Part shown: positions 12,681-23,519 of the stretch, piece after piece
Layout of the letters: each line of letters begins with the position of its first letter
How positions within the stretch are numbered: the first letter of the stretch is position 1
Assembly: GCA_944989445.1 (NCBI GenBank)
Contig: CALYLW010001009.1
Span: 62,001 to 126,000 of the forward strand
Length of the DNA: 64,000 nt
From: Ampullaceana balthica
Taxonomy: Eukaryota; Mollusca; Gastropoda; Lymnaeidae
Direction of reading: 5' to 3'
Position numbers and translations under genes: made by a program
Notes under the pieces: generated by a model
Database searches by the model: none
What the model saw: the letters and a program-made list of their open reading frames with translations, nothing else
What the model was told of the DNA's origin: nothing

Positions 12681-15600
12681 CTGGGGATCAGCAATATTAG
12701 CTCTTTTAAAGTAATAAATATATTTTTTACACATATTACACGCAATAAGTAAATGTAAATAAAATCATCTCTGTTATTTCTCCTTATAACTTTCTTGTTC
12801 TTGATAAAGATTCTTTAATAATTTTATGTACTTACTATATGAATAAGCTGTGTTTATGTGAAGCTGTATTTATGTGAAGCTGTGTTTATGTGAAGCTGTG
12901 TTTATGTGAAGTAACAAAAACACTAGTTTGACTGTAATCATGTGAAGCAACAATTTTTGTTTTAACCAGGTCACAATGGAAAGAGAAACTTTGTACTTAA
13001 AAAAATATTTCAAGAGTCTTACCTGCCCTCCAGTTTCAAAATTAATACTTTCTCCATCTGAAACAAATATAAGAACTTAACTATTATATATATTTAATAA
13101 GGTTTGATGCAAGAGATATTTTTGACAAACCTTTTGCTAATGAGATCATCTATAGCAATTATATGTAACAAAGATAATCTTGGATCATTCAGATTTTTAA
13201 AAAATTAAAAAGTAAATAATGTTAAAGAAAAATATAAGTGGGCATGACAAAAATAATTGGAAATTGTTGAATGAATTAATCCAGTTGTGTTACCATGCAG
13301 ATTTTGATAACCACAGATGTCACACACAGTACGGTTAGGGTAGTTGATGTAGGTACACTCCCTACATGTCCAGGCCCCAGCCAAGTGTTCTGCTGGCACT
13401 AGCGGTGGGCCTGGCCCAGTTGTTATTGGCTTGGGTACTTGCTGTGGAACAGTCACTGAAAATGGAAGAGAAGGTCAATGAATTAGTAGTTGACATTTTT
13501 AAATGCTACAGGCCAATTCAAAAACCTGTTTGTGGGATTTATTTTTTTATCAGCAGAAATAAAACAAGCGTAATTACATAAACTATGTAAAAACATGACA
13601 TATAAATTTACCATTTTTACTCATGTATAAGTTGAGAAATTTTAGTTATGAAATTTATTTTTAAGAGCAGAGTCGAATTATCAACTGGTCAAAGTTATTT
13701 TAGATTGGATTTAGTGCACTGAATCTGGGGCAGTGTTGAGTTACTGGTAGTGCTGGTGTATTTAACTGTACGTTGACCCAGATACCAGGTACATGCACAG
13801 ACACAGACAACAGCAGTCTGTTGGTGTTTGGACTGAAATCTGATATCAAGTCACATACACGCCACATCTTCACAGCAGACTGCTAGCTGACGAGACAACC
13901 CTAACTGCATGTGCCTGCCACATTCAGAGCATGGCATGGTCAACTAATAGCTTTGAGGCTGAGGGTGTGCACTGCTGATGTAGGGAAGTAAGGACCGTAA
14001 CTGTTTAATTGTTCCAGGATCTCTACCTTTGTAAATTCTCACAATTTTTTTTAGAAATCACAGAATTTCAAAGCCAAAGTTTTATCCTCAACCTATTTAT
14101 GGGTCATAGCATATTTCATGGTTGTGGGTCAAAAAGTTACCCTCAACCTAAGAGATCGACTTAAAGATGAGTATATACCATTATTTAACCGAAGGCAGTT
14201 CTTATTATTTTAAGACAATCTTTAAAAAAAATAATCACATAAAGGTTTGGTCAAATTACAAAACAGATGCTTACTTCTGGTTATCTGGGCAGTCTCTGAG
14301 TTGTACCTGTCCACTCCGCTGGCATGAAACAGGTGAGTCGTTGGACCATTGTAGGATGACGGTGGAGGGTGTGAGTTGTAGGAATGCTGTGGAGCAACTG
14401 TGGCTCTACGTTGTGCAATATGGAGCTTAAACAATCAAATGATGACAGCTTTTACAGAGGCAACTTCCCATTAATTTAGGCAAATTTTTTTTTGCTTTTG
14501 AAGTGTACATTTGAAATTTTTCAGTATAAATTAAGTTTAAGTAATGTCTCATATTTTGAATTACAGAAAATAAAAACTTTTTAGAGCATTAAATCATCTT
14601 CAGTTTTTAGAATTATACGAATACCATGTTTAGTTTATACTTTTTTTGTGTTTTAACATTCCATTATATTTATAAAATAAATGTTCATTTTTCTATACAA
14701 ATGTTCTAGGTTTTAAAAAGAGAATATATTTACTGAAAACATGTTAAATTAGGCATTTGGTGGTACCTGCAACTTAAGGTCTTCAATTTGAACTTGCATA
14801 TCAGCAACCTGCCGTGATTTACTTCTTATAGTTTCCTCTAATCCTTTGAACTGTAATTAAGATTTTTTTCAGAAGATAAAAAAAGTGTCAAACTAAAAGT
14901 GTAACTGAAAATTTCAAAAATATTTGTTTAACCCCTTTACCGGCTATTAAAAATTTTAAAACTAACCCTTATTTGGCAAATAAATCTAAAACAGTACGGT
15001 AGACCAAGAAGTCATAGTGTACACAAAAATTTGATTGTTTCTTAACAATCAAAATAAAATATTTAGGTATTTATGAGGCCTATGGGTTCCCATAGTTTTG
15101 AGCACTGTAACTACGTCATAGCATTTTAAAGAAAATAAGAGAATAATCGGGTCTGCTGCATACTGCAGATCATAATATCATTTGGACGATTATAGTCGGG
15201 TCTACCGTGTAAAGGTCAATAGTTCAAGACGACTATAGTCGGGACAACCGGTAAAGGGGTTAAATCATATTTCTGGAAGTAGTAATCGCTACTTTTAATG
15301 GGTGTTGGCCACAATTCAAGCTTAAAAAGTTGCTTTTTAAAATATTAAATCTTTTATATTGTTTAGGAAAACCTTATTGTGTACTCTTACTTGGCTATTC
15401 AATTGTTTGATTTTATTTTCCAAGGAAACTTTCACACGATCTCGTTCTTTCCTCATCTTTTCTGCCTTGGTTTCAGCAGCTGCTCTGTCCTGACGTTCTT
15501 TCTCAAAATCTTCAGCAAAAAGTGTCAACTGTGGAAGAAAGGCAAAACTTGTGACCATCAGAAATGTCATACGACTTTAAGAAAAACTACTATGGGTAGG

Positions 15601-18600
15601 ATATTAGAAAGATATCATGATAAATAAATATGCAGACTTATATTAAAACCTTAATGTGGCAACATTTAAAAGATCCTGTTACCTGCTGCTTGAGAAGGGC
15701 AATCTCTTCAAGAGCTTTGTTGCCAGCTTGTTCTTTACTTTTAGCTTTTTGCTGACTCTGCTGAAGGAAAATAAATCAGAATATCATTGAATACATCAGT
15801 GATTAAATACAGCCCATAACTTGGTTTTACAGTGTTGCTTTTTTTAAAGGTGGTTGAAATTCCAGAGTTAATACCCTTGTTCATATAATGGTGGCGATTT
15901 TAATGTCACTTGATATGTTACAGAATGCATTTCACATTTTAGTGATTGAGTACATAATAATTCATAAAAATATTCATTTCATCTTTACCTTTAGTTGCAG
16001 CAGTTCTGCATTGACCCTCCTTTTCTCTGAAGTCAGTAAGTCAACATCATTTCTTAAAGAATCAACAAATTTCTGCAATTGAATTTTATCATTTTCTATT
16101 GCCAAAATCCTTTGACTGCTTTCCTCTTTACTCAACTGCAAATTTGAAAGTTAGCATTTTATTAACCATATTGTGGAGAAAAAGTTCCACAACAATACAT
16201 CTCATGATATTAACAAATTTGATGTCTTTAACACAGACTTAAAGTCTCAACTGGATTTTAAATTTAATATGGTTCAATAACATTAAAAATAAGAAGTGAA
16301 GCAATTTAACATTTTATTTATCAGCTGAAAACAGAAAATATAATTGACTTACTTCTTATTTTTAATATGGGAGGCAAATCAAAATTAAGATTGGTTTAAA
16401 ACTATGTTGTGAAATAATTTAATTTATTAAATGTATTTCTCTTGAAGCTAGTAAACAATTAATTTTATTAAAAAGAAATAAGAGTTTGGCTCTACATTTT
16501 CTATAAGTTGTAGGTAATAATTATAACTAACTCTAAAAAATACAATCTGACTCAAAAATTAAACATAAGTTAATTGTTTATATATTTTATCATCTCACAT
16601 TAGCATCTTTCAGCTGCTTATCTAGAGTTGAATTATCCTCCAACAACTTCTCTTTCTCCAGATTCAATGCAGAGAACTTCGCTTCAAGCTCCAGTAAATT
16701 CTCCTGATGAGTCTGTCTTAAGACTTCCCATTTGTTGTGCCAGTCTTTGTTAGCCAAAAAAAGCTGCAGGATATCAAGAACAAATCAGATTCTTTCACAC
16801 AATAACCTTCAACTTTATGTGGCATAAACAATTTATTTTGCCTCTAAGACTTATAAAAAATTTAATCAAAATAAAATCTGCCTTTAATTTTAGGAACGAA
16901 AATTAAGATACTAAATGATGACTTTTTCAAACTTTAGAAAAATAATGCTAAGTAAGAATCCAGATTAAAAAATTAGCATTTATTTCCTTTTATATGTTGT
17001 TTTAAAATACTAACTATGAATGAGTTTTTAAAAAAATTGAATTTACATTTTGCACTGGTATGTGAAGTGTATAATAAAACATTAAAGACTAAAAAGTATC
17101 AAGTTATTAAATGAAAACAGGAAAGACTGTACCTTGGCATTAATTTTTTCAAGGGTATCTATTTTTTTCAAGAGAGGATGGTCTGGATGAACATTTCTGG
17201 ATGGGTCAAGCATCTGTTCAATCAAAAAGAAAATTTTATAATAATAAAATCAAGTATCATTTGTAAACAAATTACATTTAATAAAAATTGGAGAGAAAAA
17301 TAAAGACTAAAGCTCCCATTCTATTTAGTTTACACAACCAAACCCTGTATTCATTGGGGAAAAAAACACTGTTATTTTCATTTCTGATTTGCAGTCAGTT
17401 TCAACAAAAACTTAACAGTGACTTTTCAAAACGAGGGTACAGAAATTGCAATAAGTTAAGAGATTAATCATGTGGGGAAATAAACATAATTTTTAAAAAA
17501 ATAATTTAATTTAAAATATAAAAAAAGAGCAGGATCAACAGTGTGTCCCTTTCATATTATTTGTTATGGCCATGTTTTCTTTTTACAGTAAAAATTTACT
17601 GATTAGAAAACTTTGAATCTTGAGGTGAGAAGACATCATCATTTTACAAACTACATCATTGAATTTATTTCCAATCCACTGGCTTAAATCACTGTAGTGT
17701 TTAGAAACAACAAAAATGGTTTTAAAACCAAGCCAAACTGAAACAATTAAGAATTATAAAAATACCTGATGTCCAACAGCCTCCCAGCCAGGTTCATGAA
17801 CAGTATGAGTAGATCCCAGTCCCTCTCTCTGAGCTCGTATAAAAGATATCAATGTTTCATTCTCTTCTTTCAAATACTGATTTTCTTCTCTGAGGACAAA
17901 GTCACAATTAGATTACATGTACTATAATACTTGGACAAAGTCACAATTAGATTACATGTACTATAATACTTGGACAAAGTCACAATTAGATTACATGTAC
18001 TATAATACTTGGACAAAGTCACAATTAGATTACATGTACTATAATACTTGGACAAAGTCACAATTAGAATACATGTACTATAATACTTGGACAAAGTCAC
18101 AATTAGATTACATGTACTATAATACTTGGACAAAGTCACAATTAGATTACATGTACTATAATACTTTTCAAACTTTCATTCAGTTGTTACCAATGGGTGA
18201 CATAGGTTTCTTAATATTATTGTTGTAAAAAGAATAAGATGTATCATAAAATATACTTGATTAAATGATTCTAAAAAATATCTAATTTAAGATGGAGCTA
18301 TAAACATGTGTATCTTCATGTTACATAATAATGTAAAGCATTTAAATCTAACAGCATTATTCATTCATTAGTAGGCTAAAGAACTGGTAGGTAAAAATAA
18401 TTTTTTTGAAATATGACAAGAAAAAATAGATGATTATCTTTTGCAACTTAATTGTTAAAGAAAACTCAGAACTGTAACATGTATACAAAAAGAATTTATT
18501 CAAACAACAATACACTTTGACCTAGTTTTAAATCCAATTATAGTAGCATCAGGTTGGGCGACTAGTCAACGGGTTAAGGTCATGGCTAAGGAATGTTTAG

Positions 18601-21600
18601 GGTATTTTATGATCAGTTGAAACTTTTCCTAAATAATGATTGGTTAAAAATCCACTGAGTAATTCAAGAGGTGTTAGTCAATGACTTGATAGGCCAGCCT
18701 TATTGTCAAATCAGTCAGTGCATTTCAGTTCCTGGTGTTTTTTAAATATTTTATTTAGTACATTAGTTATTTTTAAATTTGGCTTCCTTGTTTGTTTTTT
18801 GTTCTTTTTGATTCAGGGTAAAGGATTGTGTTTGTAATGTTTTGTCATTATTTAAATTAACTCTGCTATTTGGAATCTGTTCCCATATTTAAAAATTATC
18901 CTCATTTTCACCAGCTACCTATTATAAATATACCCTTTCAAGTACAAGATATGTTAAAACATATAAATATACGCCATAAAAGTACAAGATATGTTAAAAC
19001 GTTTCTTTTAGCAGATTAGAATAGTCTTGGTGAAGTTTTATAAAACGTTCAAGTATGCACTTAAATGCTATAGGGAAATAAAACAAGATTAAAATATCGG
19101 ATGGAAAATATTTATTTGAAATCTTTAATTTAGTTTTAAATATTAAAAATGAGGTTAAAAAATGAACTATGATTCATTTTCAGCATGTTTATTTGATCAA
19201 GAAATTATTTATTTTTTTATATACATACCTTAATTGTAACACCTCCTTCTCATTTTTGCCTTTTTCATAACCTTGTATTTGAACTTGCTGCCTCTGAATC
19301 ATAGCCTGCAAAGTTGACAAAATATATGCAATAGCTTCAACATTTTTTTTAAAATGCTCTTAAATTAGCTGGAAAATAAAATAAATAACTATAATGTTTC
19401 CATTTATGCCTTTTTAATATGGTTGAGCATGAATTTTGTCCCAAGGTACTTAGTTTATGCTGAATAAATTTTAAAAAACTTTTCAAGCTCATTGCTTATT
19501 AACAATTAGATTACTGTTGTAGTTTTAGTTCCATAACTCAGCAGTTGATAAGCTTTTCATATTTTTTTTCTTACCCATATATAACAGTAAAAATAGAAGA
19601 AGAAAAAAAAAGGAAACATGAAATATTGAGCAAAAATGTAATCAAAACAGTTTTTAAAAAAATGATATTTACCTCCTTTTCCTGAAGCTGTGATTCCATC
19701 TTCTCAAACTCCTTAGCAAACTTGATTAACAATTCACTCATTCCTTTTGGGGACTCATCAGTCCTCAGCAGGGCTGCCATGCTTTCAGCCTGACTGGCTA
19801 GAGGGTAGTGATCATCTGTGGGGAACTGGAAGAGATTCATTCTAAATTTGAAACTTTCACTCATTATTGTGTACACCTGTACCTAAATCTATGCTTAATT
19901 TTATTTTTCATTTTGTAAAAATTCATTACTCAAAGGCCCAAAAATAATACGTTTCTAACATTAGTTGTAATGTCAAGAACTTAAAATAGAGGAGACAAAG
20001 ATGGCAAACTTACTGTGACATTTCTTGAGTTTTCACTGTGTACAGTTGGTGCTGGATCCTTCAAATTCTCAGGGGCAGGATTCGTCATTATGCTGCCAGA
20101 CATGCTAAATTTCATTAGGTCACTTGAAGAGCTGACGTTCACCTTTGAAAGACAAATTAAATATTGACACGATTTCACCATTTCTTTTTATGTGATTTCC
20201 AAAATTTGTGTTTGCCCTATTTTAGCGCTACACTAAAAAATATTAATGTATCTAACACTACTAAAGTGCTTAATATTTTGTGCTTATGATAGGTTACTCA
20301 TGTGAAATCAGCCAACCAGATGGCAAATAAAACTCCATGTTTCTATGAAATTTATATAAAGTAGAAATATATTTTTCATGTTCCAATAAAGTACCAAAAG
20401 TAATAAAACAGTCATAAAGTACTATGTACACACCAATGACTGCTGATCTGCAACTCCATTAGTATTAGAGGCATTACTTTCACTATTCAGGTTATTTCTA
20501 GTCAATTTGTGTGATGCTGACAACCCAACTGACATCGTTGATGGCCTTACTTGCTGAGGAGGTACATCCTGTATTTGAACTAGTGTGTTTAATCTTTCCT
20601 CTTTAGCATCCCTAACTGGCTTTCCAGAGTTCCTACTCTGTGTTGATGTTGGAAGTATATTCAAAGGTTTCCATTCCTTTGGTCTGGCACCGACTCCATG
20701 ATTTTCAGAGGTGAATCCATGGAATGGTGTTGAGAATTCCTGTCCTGAGGGACGAAGGTCTTGACGTGGTGATAAAACTGTTCCTGCAGGAATTGGGCCC
20801 GCTAAAAATGTTTCCTGCTGTCGAAAAACTTGGTTTGAGGAATTCCCAGACATGGGAGATGGAGGTGGAGGAACGCAAGCCGCTTGTTCCATTTCAAAGA
20901 CTGGTTTATCGGACTGGTTGTTGAATCTAACACCTCGAACAGGATCAGGTGTGTGGTAATAATTTGAAGGATGAACTATTGTATTGAATCTACTCCCATA
21001 CCAGGATGAAGGGTCTGCTGATGACTCCGAGCTCAGGTAAACAGGAACACCAGCTGAAAGTTGATCCAGTGGGTGAACCCCCTGAGCAATGTGCCACAAG
21101 GTTCCTGAAGTGTTTCGTGCTAGAGACGGCAGATGTGGTGGTAGCCTACAGGTTAGAGTTGGAGATGATGAGCTCTGAGATATTCTTCCAGTATAAGGGT
21201 TATTGAAATATGGTAATCCTGTCTCAGCTGGTTGACTATGGTTAGGTGTTACATCCTCTGGTGTATCTATGACAACGAAAGAGGGACTTCGTGTGTTGCG
21301 TGTAGAGCTGGGCAAGGAGTCTTTTGCTCCAATCTCTGTTATCCCTTGAGCTTCCTATGAGAAAATTAAATACACATGATCTATATTATCCTAAGCTCAT
21401 AAAATGTTTAATGTTATGTCTAAGTAAATTAAAATTAGTGAAAATAATATAAAAACCAGGAAATATGAGACTTCTCAAGAGAAATTTCATTTTATGAGAT
21501 AATCAATTGGGCTTATTTTAAGAGCAACAATATTTAAGTAAAAATACCTGTGGAGATGTATTTTGAAAAATTGTCTGATCCTGTATTTGCTTTTTTAAGT

Positions 21601-22242
21601 CTTCGATTTCTTGTTTATATTGTCCCTCTTTTTTCTGAAACTCTAAGATTGTGCTCTCATACTTTGGTAACGTTTGAGCTGAGAATGAACACATTTTTAA
21701 AGAACATTTTTAATTTTTAAAATTTAATAAACTTTGAACATTTTTTTTTAAAAATAATTAAAATTTCACATTTTAACTGTTCAAAATATTACTTAAAACA
21801 AAGAGATGTTTAAGAAGCTTTATTTATTTGAACAGACAACAAAGAATAAATTTTTTTTAATAAGATAGGTGTATGAATTTAATTAAATAGCCATATAAGT
21901 ATTTTACATGAACTAACACTCTATTTCTTTTAAATTTAAAAATCAAAATAAAAAACAAGAATTGGCACAATGTGTGTGGAGGGGGAATAGTTTCCAAGTT
22001 TCTTCAATACTTTATGTGTAAAGTAATATATTATTACAAATTAAGGTATATCACAACTTACCAACAGTTTTATATCCAGCAATTTTTTCTTCAAGTTTTC
22101 TAACTTTCTCTTTCTCGGATTTTAACTTTTGATAGTTTAAACTAGAGCCAGATATCTCTGATTCAAAGGAAGAGAATGGGCTAGTTGATTCCAATTCACT
22201 GACCGCAGCAGAGGCAGAAACTTTTACGAAATTCACAGACAT
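12588..22242 (-). CDS. TNIP1-like: TNIP/ABIN-family protein (TNFAIP3-interacting protein-like) with UBAN and C-terminal NZF zinc finger, 949 aa, 17 coding exons
   Basis: Seen: exons on the minus strand, in transcript order, 22062-22242, 21548-21678, 20434-21354, 20014-20142, 19673-19825, 19229-19305, 17766-17889, 17133-17213, 16599-16763, 15989-16135, 15683-15760, 15391-15528, 14767-14850, 14275-14425, 13294-13455, 13023-13057, 12588-12680. Every junction is GT-AG, phases agree throughout, and the total is 2850 nt. The ATG at 22242 follows an in-frame TAA closely. Layout: residues 1-104 ABIN-like N-terminal coiled segment (ends its first block with GYKTVG, like the ABIN N-terminus); 105-454 low-complexity Ser/Pro/Asn-rich; 455-803 coiled coil, including ANKDWHNKW (like the NKQWD block of TNIP1) and UBAN at about 730-775; 804-881 Pro/Ser/His linker; NZF at 882-901; 30-residue polar tail. 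Known: ABIN proteins bind linear ubiquitin through UBAN and restrain NF-kappaB and cell-death signalling with A20. Inferred: a cytosolic ubiquitin-sensing adaptor. Vertebrate TNIP1-3 lack an NZF. The orthology is my recognition of motifs, not a database result. Confidence 0.88.
12849..12910. repeat. 16-bp minisatellite
   Basis: Four tandem units of GCTGTGTTTATGTGAA with one substitution, in the last intron of the TNIP-like gene. Confidence 0.85.
13294..13455 (-). CDS. TNIP1-like: TNIP-like exon 15, NZF/RanBP2-type zinc finger
   Basis: Encodes residues 854-907. The run WTCRECTYINYPNRTVCDIC at 882-901 fits the NZF consensus W-x-C-x2-C-x3-N-x6-C-x2-C with all four cysteines, at 884, 887, 898 and 901. 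Ubiquitin-binding NZFs (Npl4, TAB2/3) carry Thr-Phe after the second Cys. Here it is Thr-Tyr, a conservative change, so ubiquitin binding is plausible. A Pro-rich linker precedes it. The donor is GTAACAC and the frame continues into exons 16 and 17. Confidence 0.88.
14932..15259. mobile_element. piggyBac-type MITE in a TNIP-like intron
   Basis: Terminal inverted repeats CCCCTTTACCGG and CCGGTAAAGGGG are bounded on both sides by TTAA (14928-14931 and 15260-15263). TTAA duplication with a CCC start is the hallmark of piggyBac superfamily elements. The interior (328 bp in total) has no coding potential and contains repeated GACTATAGTCGGG-like subterminal motifs. It lies in the intron between the UBAN exon and the next coiled-coil exon. 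Confidence 0.85.
15391..15528 (-). CDS. TNIP1-like: TNIP-like exon 12, UBAN linear-ubiquitin-binding motif
   Basis: Encodes residues 730-775. The core FAEDFEKERQDR at about 733-744 matches the UBAN consensus DF-x2-ER-x2-R shared by NEMO, optineurin and ABINs. In those proteins this parallel coiled coil binds Met1-linked diubiquitin, with the Asp-Phe and Glu-Arg pairs contacting the two ubiquitins. All key positions (D736, F737, E740, R741, R744) are present, so binding is expected to be intact. The exon is in phase 0 at both ends, 138 nt. Confidence 0.9.
17890..18170. repeat. 39-bp minisatellite abutting a TNIP-like splice acceptor
   Basis: About seven near-identical 39-bp units (GGACAAAGTCACAATTAGAT as the start of the unit on the plus strand). 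The last unit runs directly into the acceptor of exon 7 (17766-17889), so on the transcript each unit reads a CTAAT branch-point-like motif followed by TGACTTTGTCC. Because 39 is a multiple of 3 and the unit has no stop, it appears open in several frames, but it is intronic. Confidence 0.9.
19673..19825 (-). CDS. TNIP1-like: TNIP-like exon 5, conserved ABIN helical block
   Basis: Encodes residues 455-505, FPTDDHYPLAS through FEKMESQLQEKE, between the acceptor CTTCCAG and the donor GTAAAT. The pattern of a small loop followed by ELLIKFAKEFEKM corresponds to the block in TNIP1 where a helix ends ALEFNRLASKV. This block, the NKQWD-like exon (16599-16763) and UBAN are the three pieces on which the family assignment rests. 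Confidence 0.78.
20434..21354 (-). CDS. TNIP1-like: TNIP-like exon 3, long low-complexity exon
   Basis: A 921-nt exon (307 codons, phase 0 at both ends) encodes residues 105-411. It is rich in Ser, Pro, Asn, Thr and Gln with no predicted coiled coil, and includes SSSSPTLTCRLPPHLPS and VPPPPSPMSGNSSNQVF. It sits where vertebrate TNIP1 carries its Pro/Ser-rich N-terminal linker but is much longer. Being symmetrical in phase, it could be skipped without breaking the frame. The acceptor is CTCATAG and the donor GTGTGT. No catalytic or folded domain is evident, and it probably is disordered with short linear motifs. No specific partner can be named. Confidence 0.82.
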
Positions 22243-22309
22243 TATCAGCAAGAGCACTTAAGTTTTTCAATGTGTGTAGGAAAATACTTTTTTTCATTAT
22301 TTTCCTGAA
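22062..22309 (-). CDS. TNIP1-like: TNIP-like first coding exon with 5'UTR portion
   Basis: The coding part is 22062-22242, starting MSVNFVKVSAS and ending in GYKTVG with donor GTAAG at 22057-22061. Upstream, a strong pyrimidine-rich acceptor ending CCTTACAG places the exon start at 22309, so 67 nt of 5'UTR sit in this exon and at least one further non-coding exon lies upstream. The only ATG in the coding frame is at 22242, and a TAA in the same frame lies 15-18 nt before it, so the start is well determined. The heptad-rich end (residues about 38-58, with LEEKIAGYK) matches the conserved N-terminal coiled segment of ABIN proteins. Confidence 0.8.
22196..22297 (-). other. overlapping upstream ORF in the TNIP-like 5' exon
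   Basis: On the transcript an ATG at 22295-22297 opens a 33-codon reading frame that runs past the TNIP-like start codon in another frame and stops at TGA 22196-22198, inside the coding exon. If the 5'UTR exon (acceptor at 22310-22311) is real, scanning ribosomes meet this ATG first. Such overlapping uORFs usually lower translation of the main frame. The context of both ATGs is A-rich (the uORF has A at -3, the main ATG has A at -3). The peptide resembles nothing I know. Confidence 0.45.
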
Positions 22310-22519
22310 CTGTAAGGAAAAAATAGTATTACAACAATTTCAATTAAACTTTTTTTTTGTTTGAACAGAAATCAACAGTTAACAATATAATGAGAGTGAT
22401 AAAAACATTGGTCGTTAGCAGTGAAGTGAAGTACACCTTTACAGTAACTTTACAAAAAAATAACTGACTAATGACTAATCCATTCTTTTAAAAATTGAAT
22501 TAATATTTTTTATTATATA

Positions 22520-22620
22520 CTTTATAACTATAGACTATGACTATAGTCTATAAGTGTCTATAGTTATAATCTATAACTATAAGTTCGACTATAACTATAA
22601 TATAATCTTTAGTCTAAAAA
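22520..22620. repeat. CTATA-rich palindromic low-complexity block
   Basis: Repeated CTATAGTC, GACTATAG and ATAACTATA words forming short palindromes, in the upstream region of the TNIP-like gene. Confidence 0.6.
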
Positions 22621-23089
22621 TATTTTTAATTTGTAGCATATTTTAGTATAGTAGGCTACAATTTTAATAATGTAAGTTTCGTTTAGAAAATAGTATAATT
22701 AATAAACATGATAAGAAATTTAAATTACCACTAATTTAGTTTATGATACTGATACTCGTATAATTATGTCTTAATCTTAATAACTTATGTCTTGTCTTAT
22801 CACATAATTATTATTATAAACCAGTAAACACCGACCAATCATCATCTATGAATCTATGGTATGAGGTATGTTGAGGTTATGCTACTTCAAATTAAAACGT
22901 AAAGAGATATTTACGTGTACTGTGTACTTACAACATTGATAGTGGAAAAAATATGAATATGGCCTAAACTTTAAAGATAAGTTTAAGAAAATATTCATAA
23001 AAGATTGAAACATTGAGAGAAGACCTATTTATGCGAATGGAAATTCCCATTCATAAAGTAAGGCTATAACATAACTATAATTTAAAGCA

Positions 23090-23250
23090 GGTCACTGAAA
23101 GTGTGTCACCACTACTACTACACTACAACGTACTAGCACTAGCATTCTACGTCTTGACGGTGAGCCGGAAAGTGGGCCGCTGGGAGAAAATAAAAAGTCA
23201 CGGTGACAGGTTTTGCGAGAAATTTGTGATATGACAAACTGCTCAATAAT
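23090..23250 (-). promoter_or_regulatory. possible promoter / first non-coding exon region of the TNIP-like gene
   Basis: A locally GC-richer patch in AT-rich DNA, about 800 bp above the first mapped exon, before the LINE at 23520. It holds a GCCGGAAAGT stretch resembling an ETS site. The upstream 5'UTR exon implied by the acceptor at 22310 should lie hereabouts, but I could not fix its donor. Confidence 0.25.
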
Positions 23251-23519
23251 TAAACATGGGCGTGGTACATGTGCTACTTGGAATCAAAATATGCGATTAT
23301 TTGTGTTACAGGAAAATTGTTAAGTATACAGTATACGATGTATTTAATTATTAATTTTGTTCCAATTGTATCTAAAAATGAAGTCAATGTCAATGAAATG
23401 ATGTTGAAATGAAATATTAACAGTCAATTATAGTAAACGAATGCGCCAGCCGCCAACATAAAATCACGCAAAATGATTGTCATGTCCAGGTCCATGTGAT
23501 TCTTGATCAGCTTTTAACT

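Noticed and set aside
17890..18170. CRISPR-like array
   Set aside because: Units are directly adjacent with no variable spacers and the sequence is a eukaryotic intron.
17870..18228. A 13-residue repeat protein (MYYNTWTKSQLDY and its reverse-strand partner)
   Set aside because: Translation of a 39-bp intronic minisatellite; it abuts a splice acceptor of the TNIP-like gene and is open in several frames by unit length alone.
20724..21206. Plus-strand ORFs of 66 codons
   Set aside because: Shadows of the 921-nt minus-strand coding exon of the TNIP-like gene.
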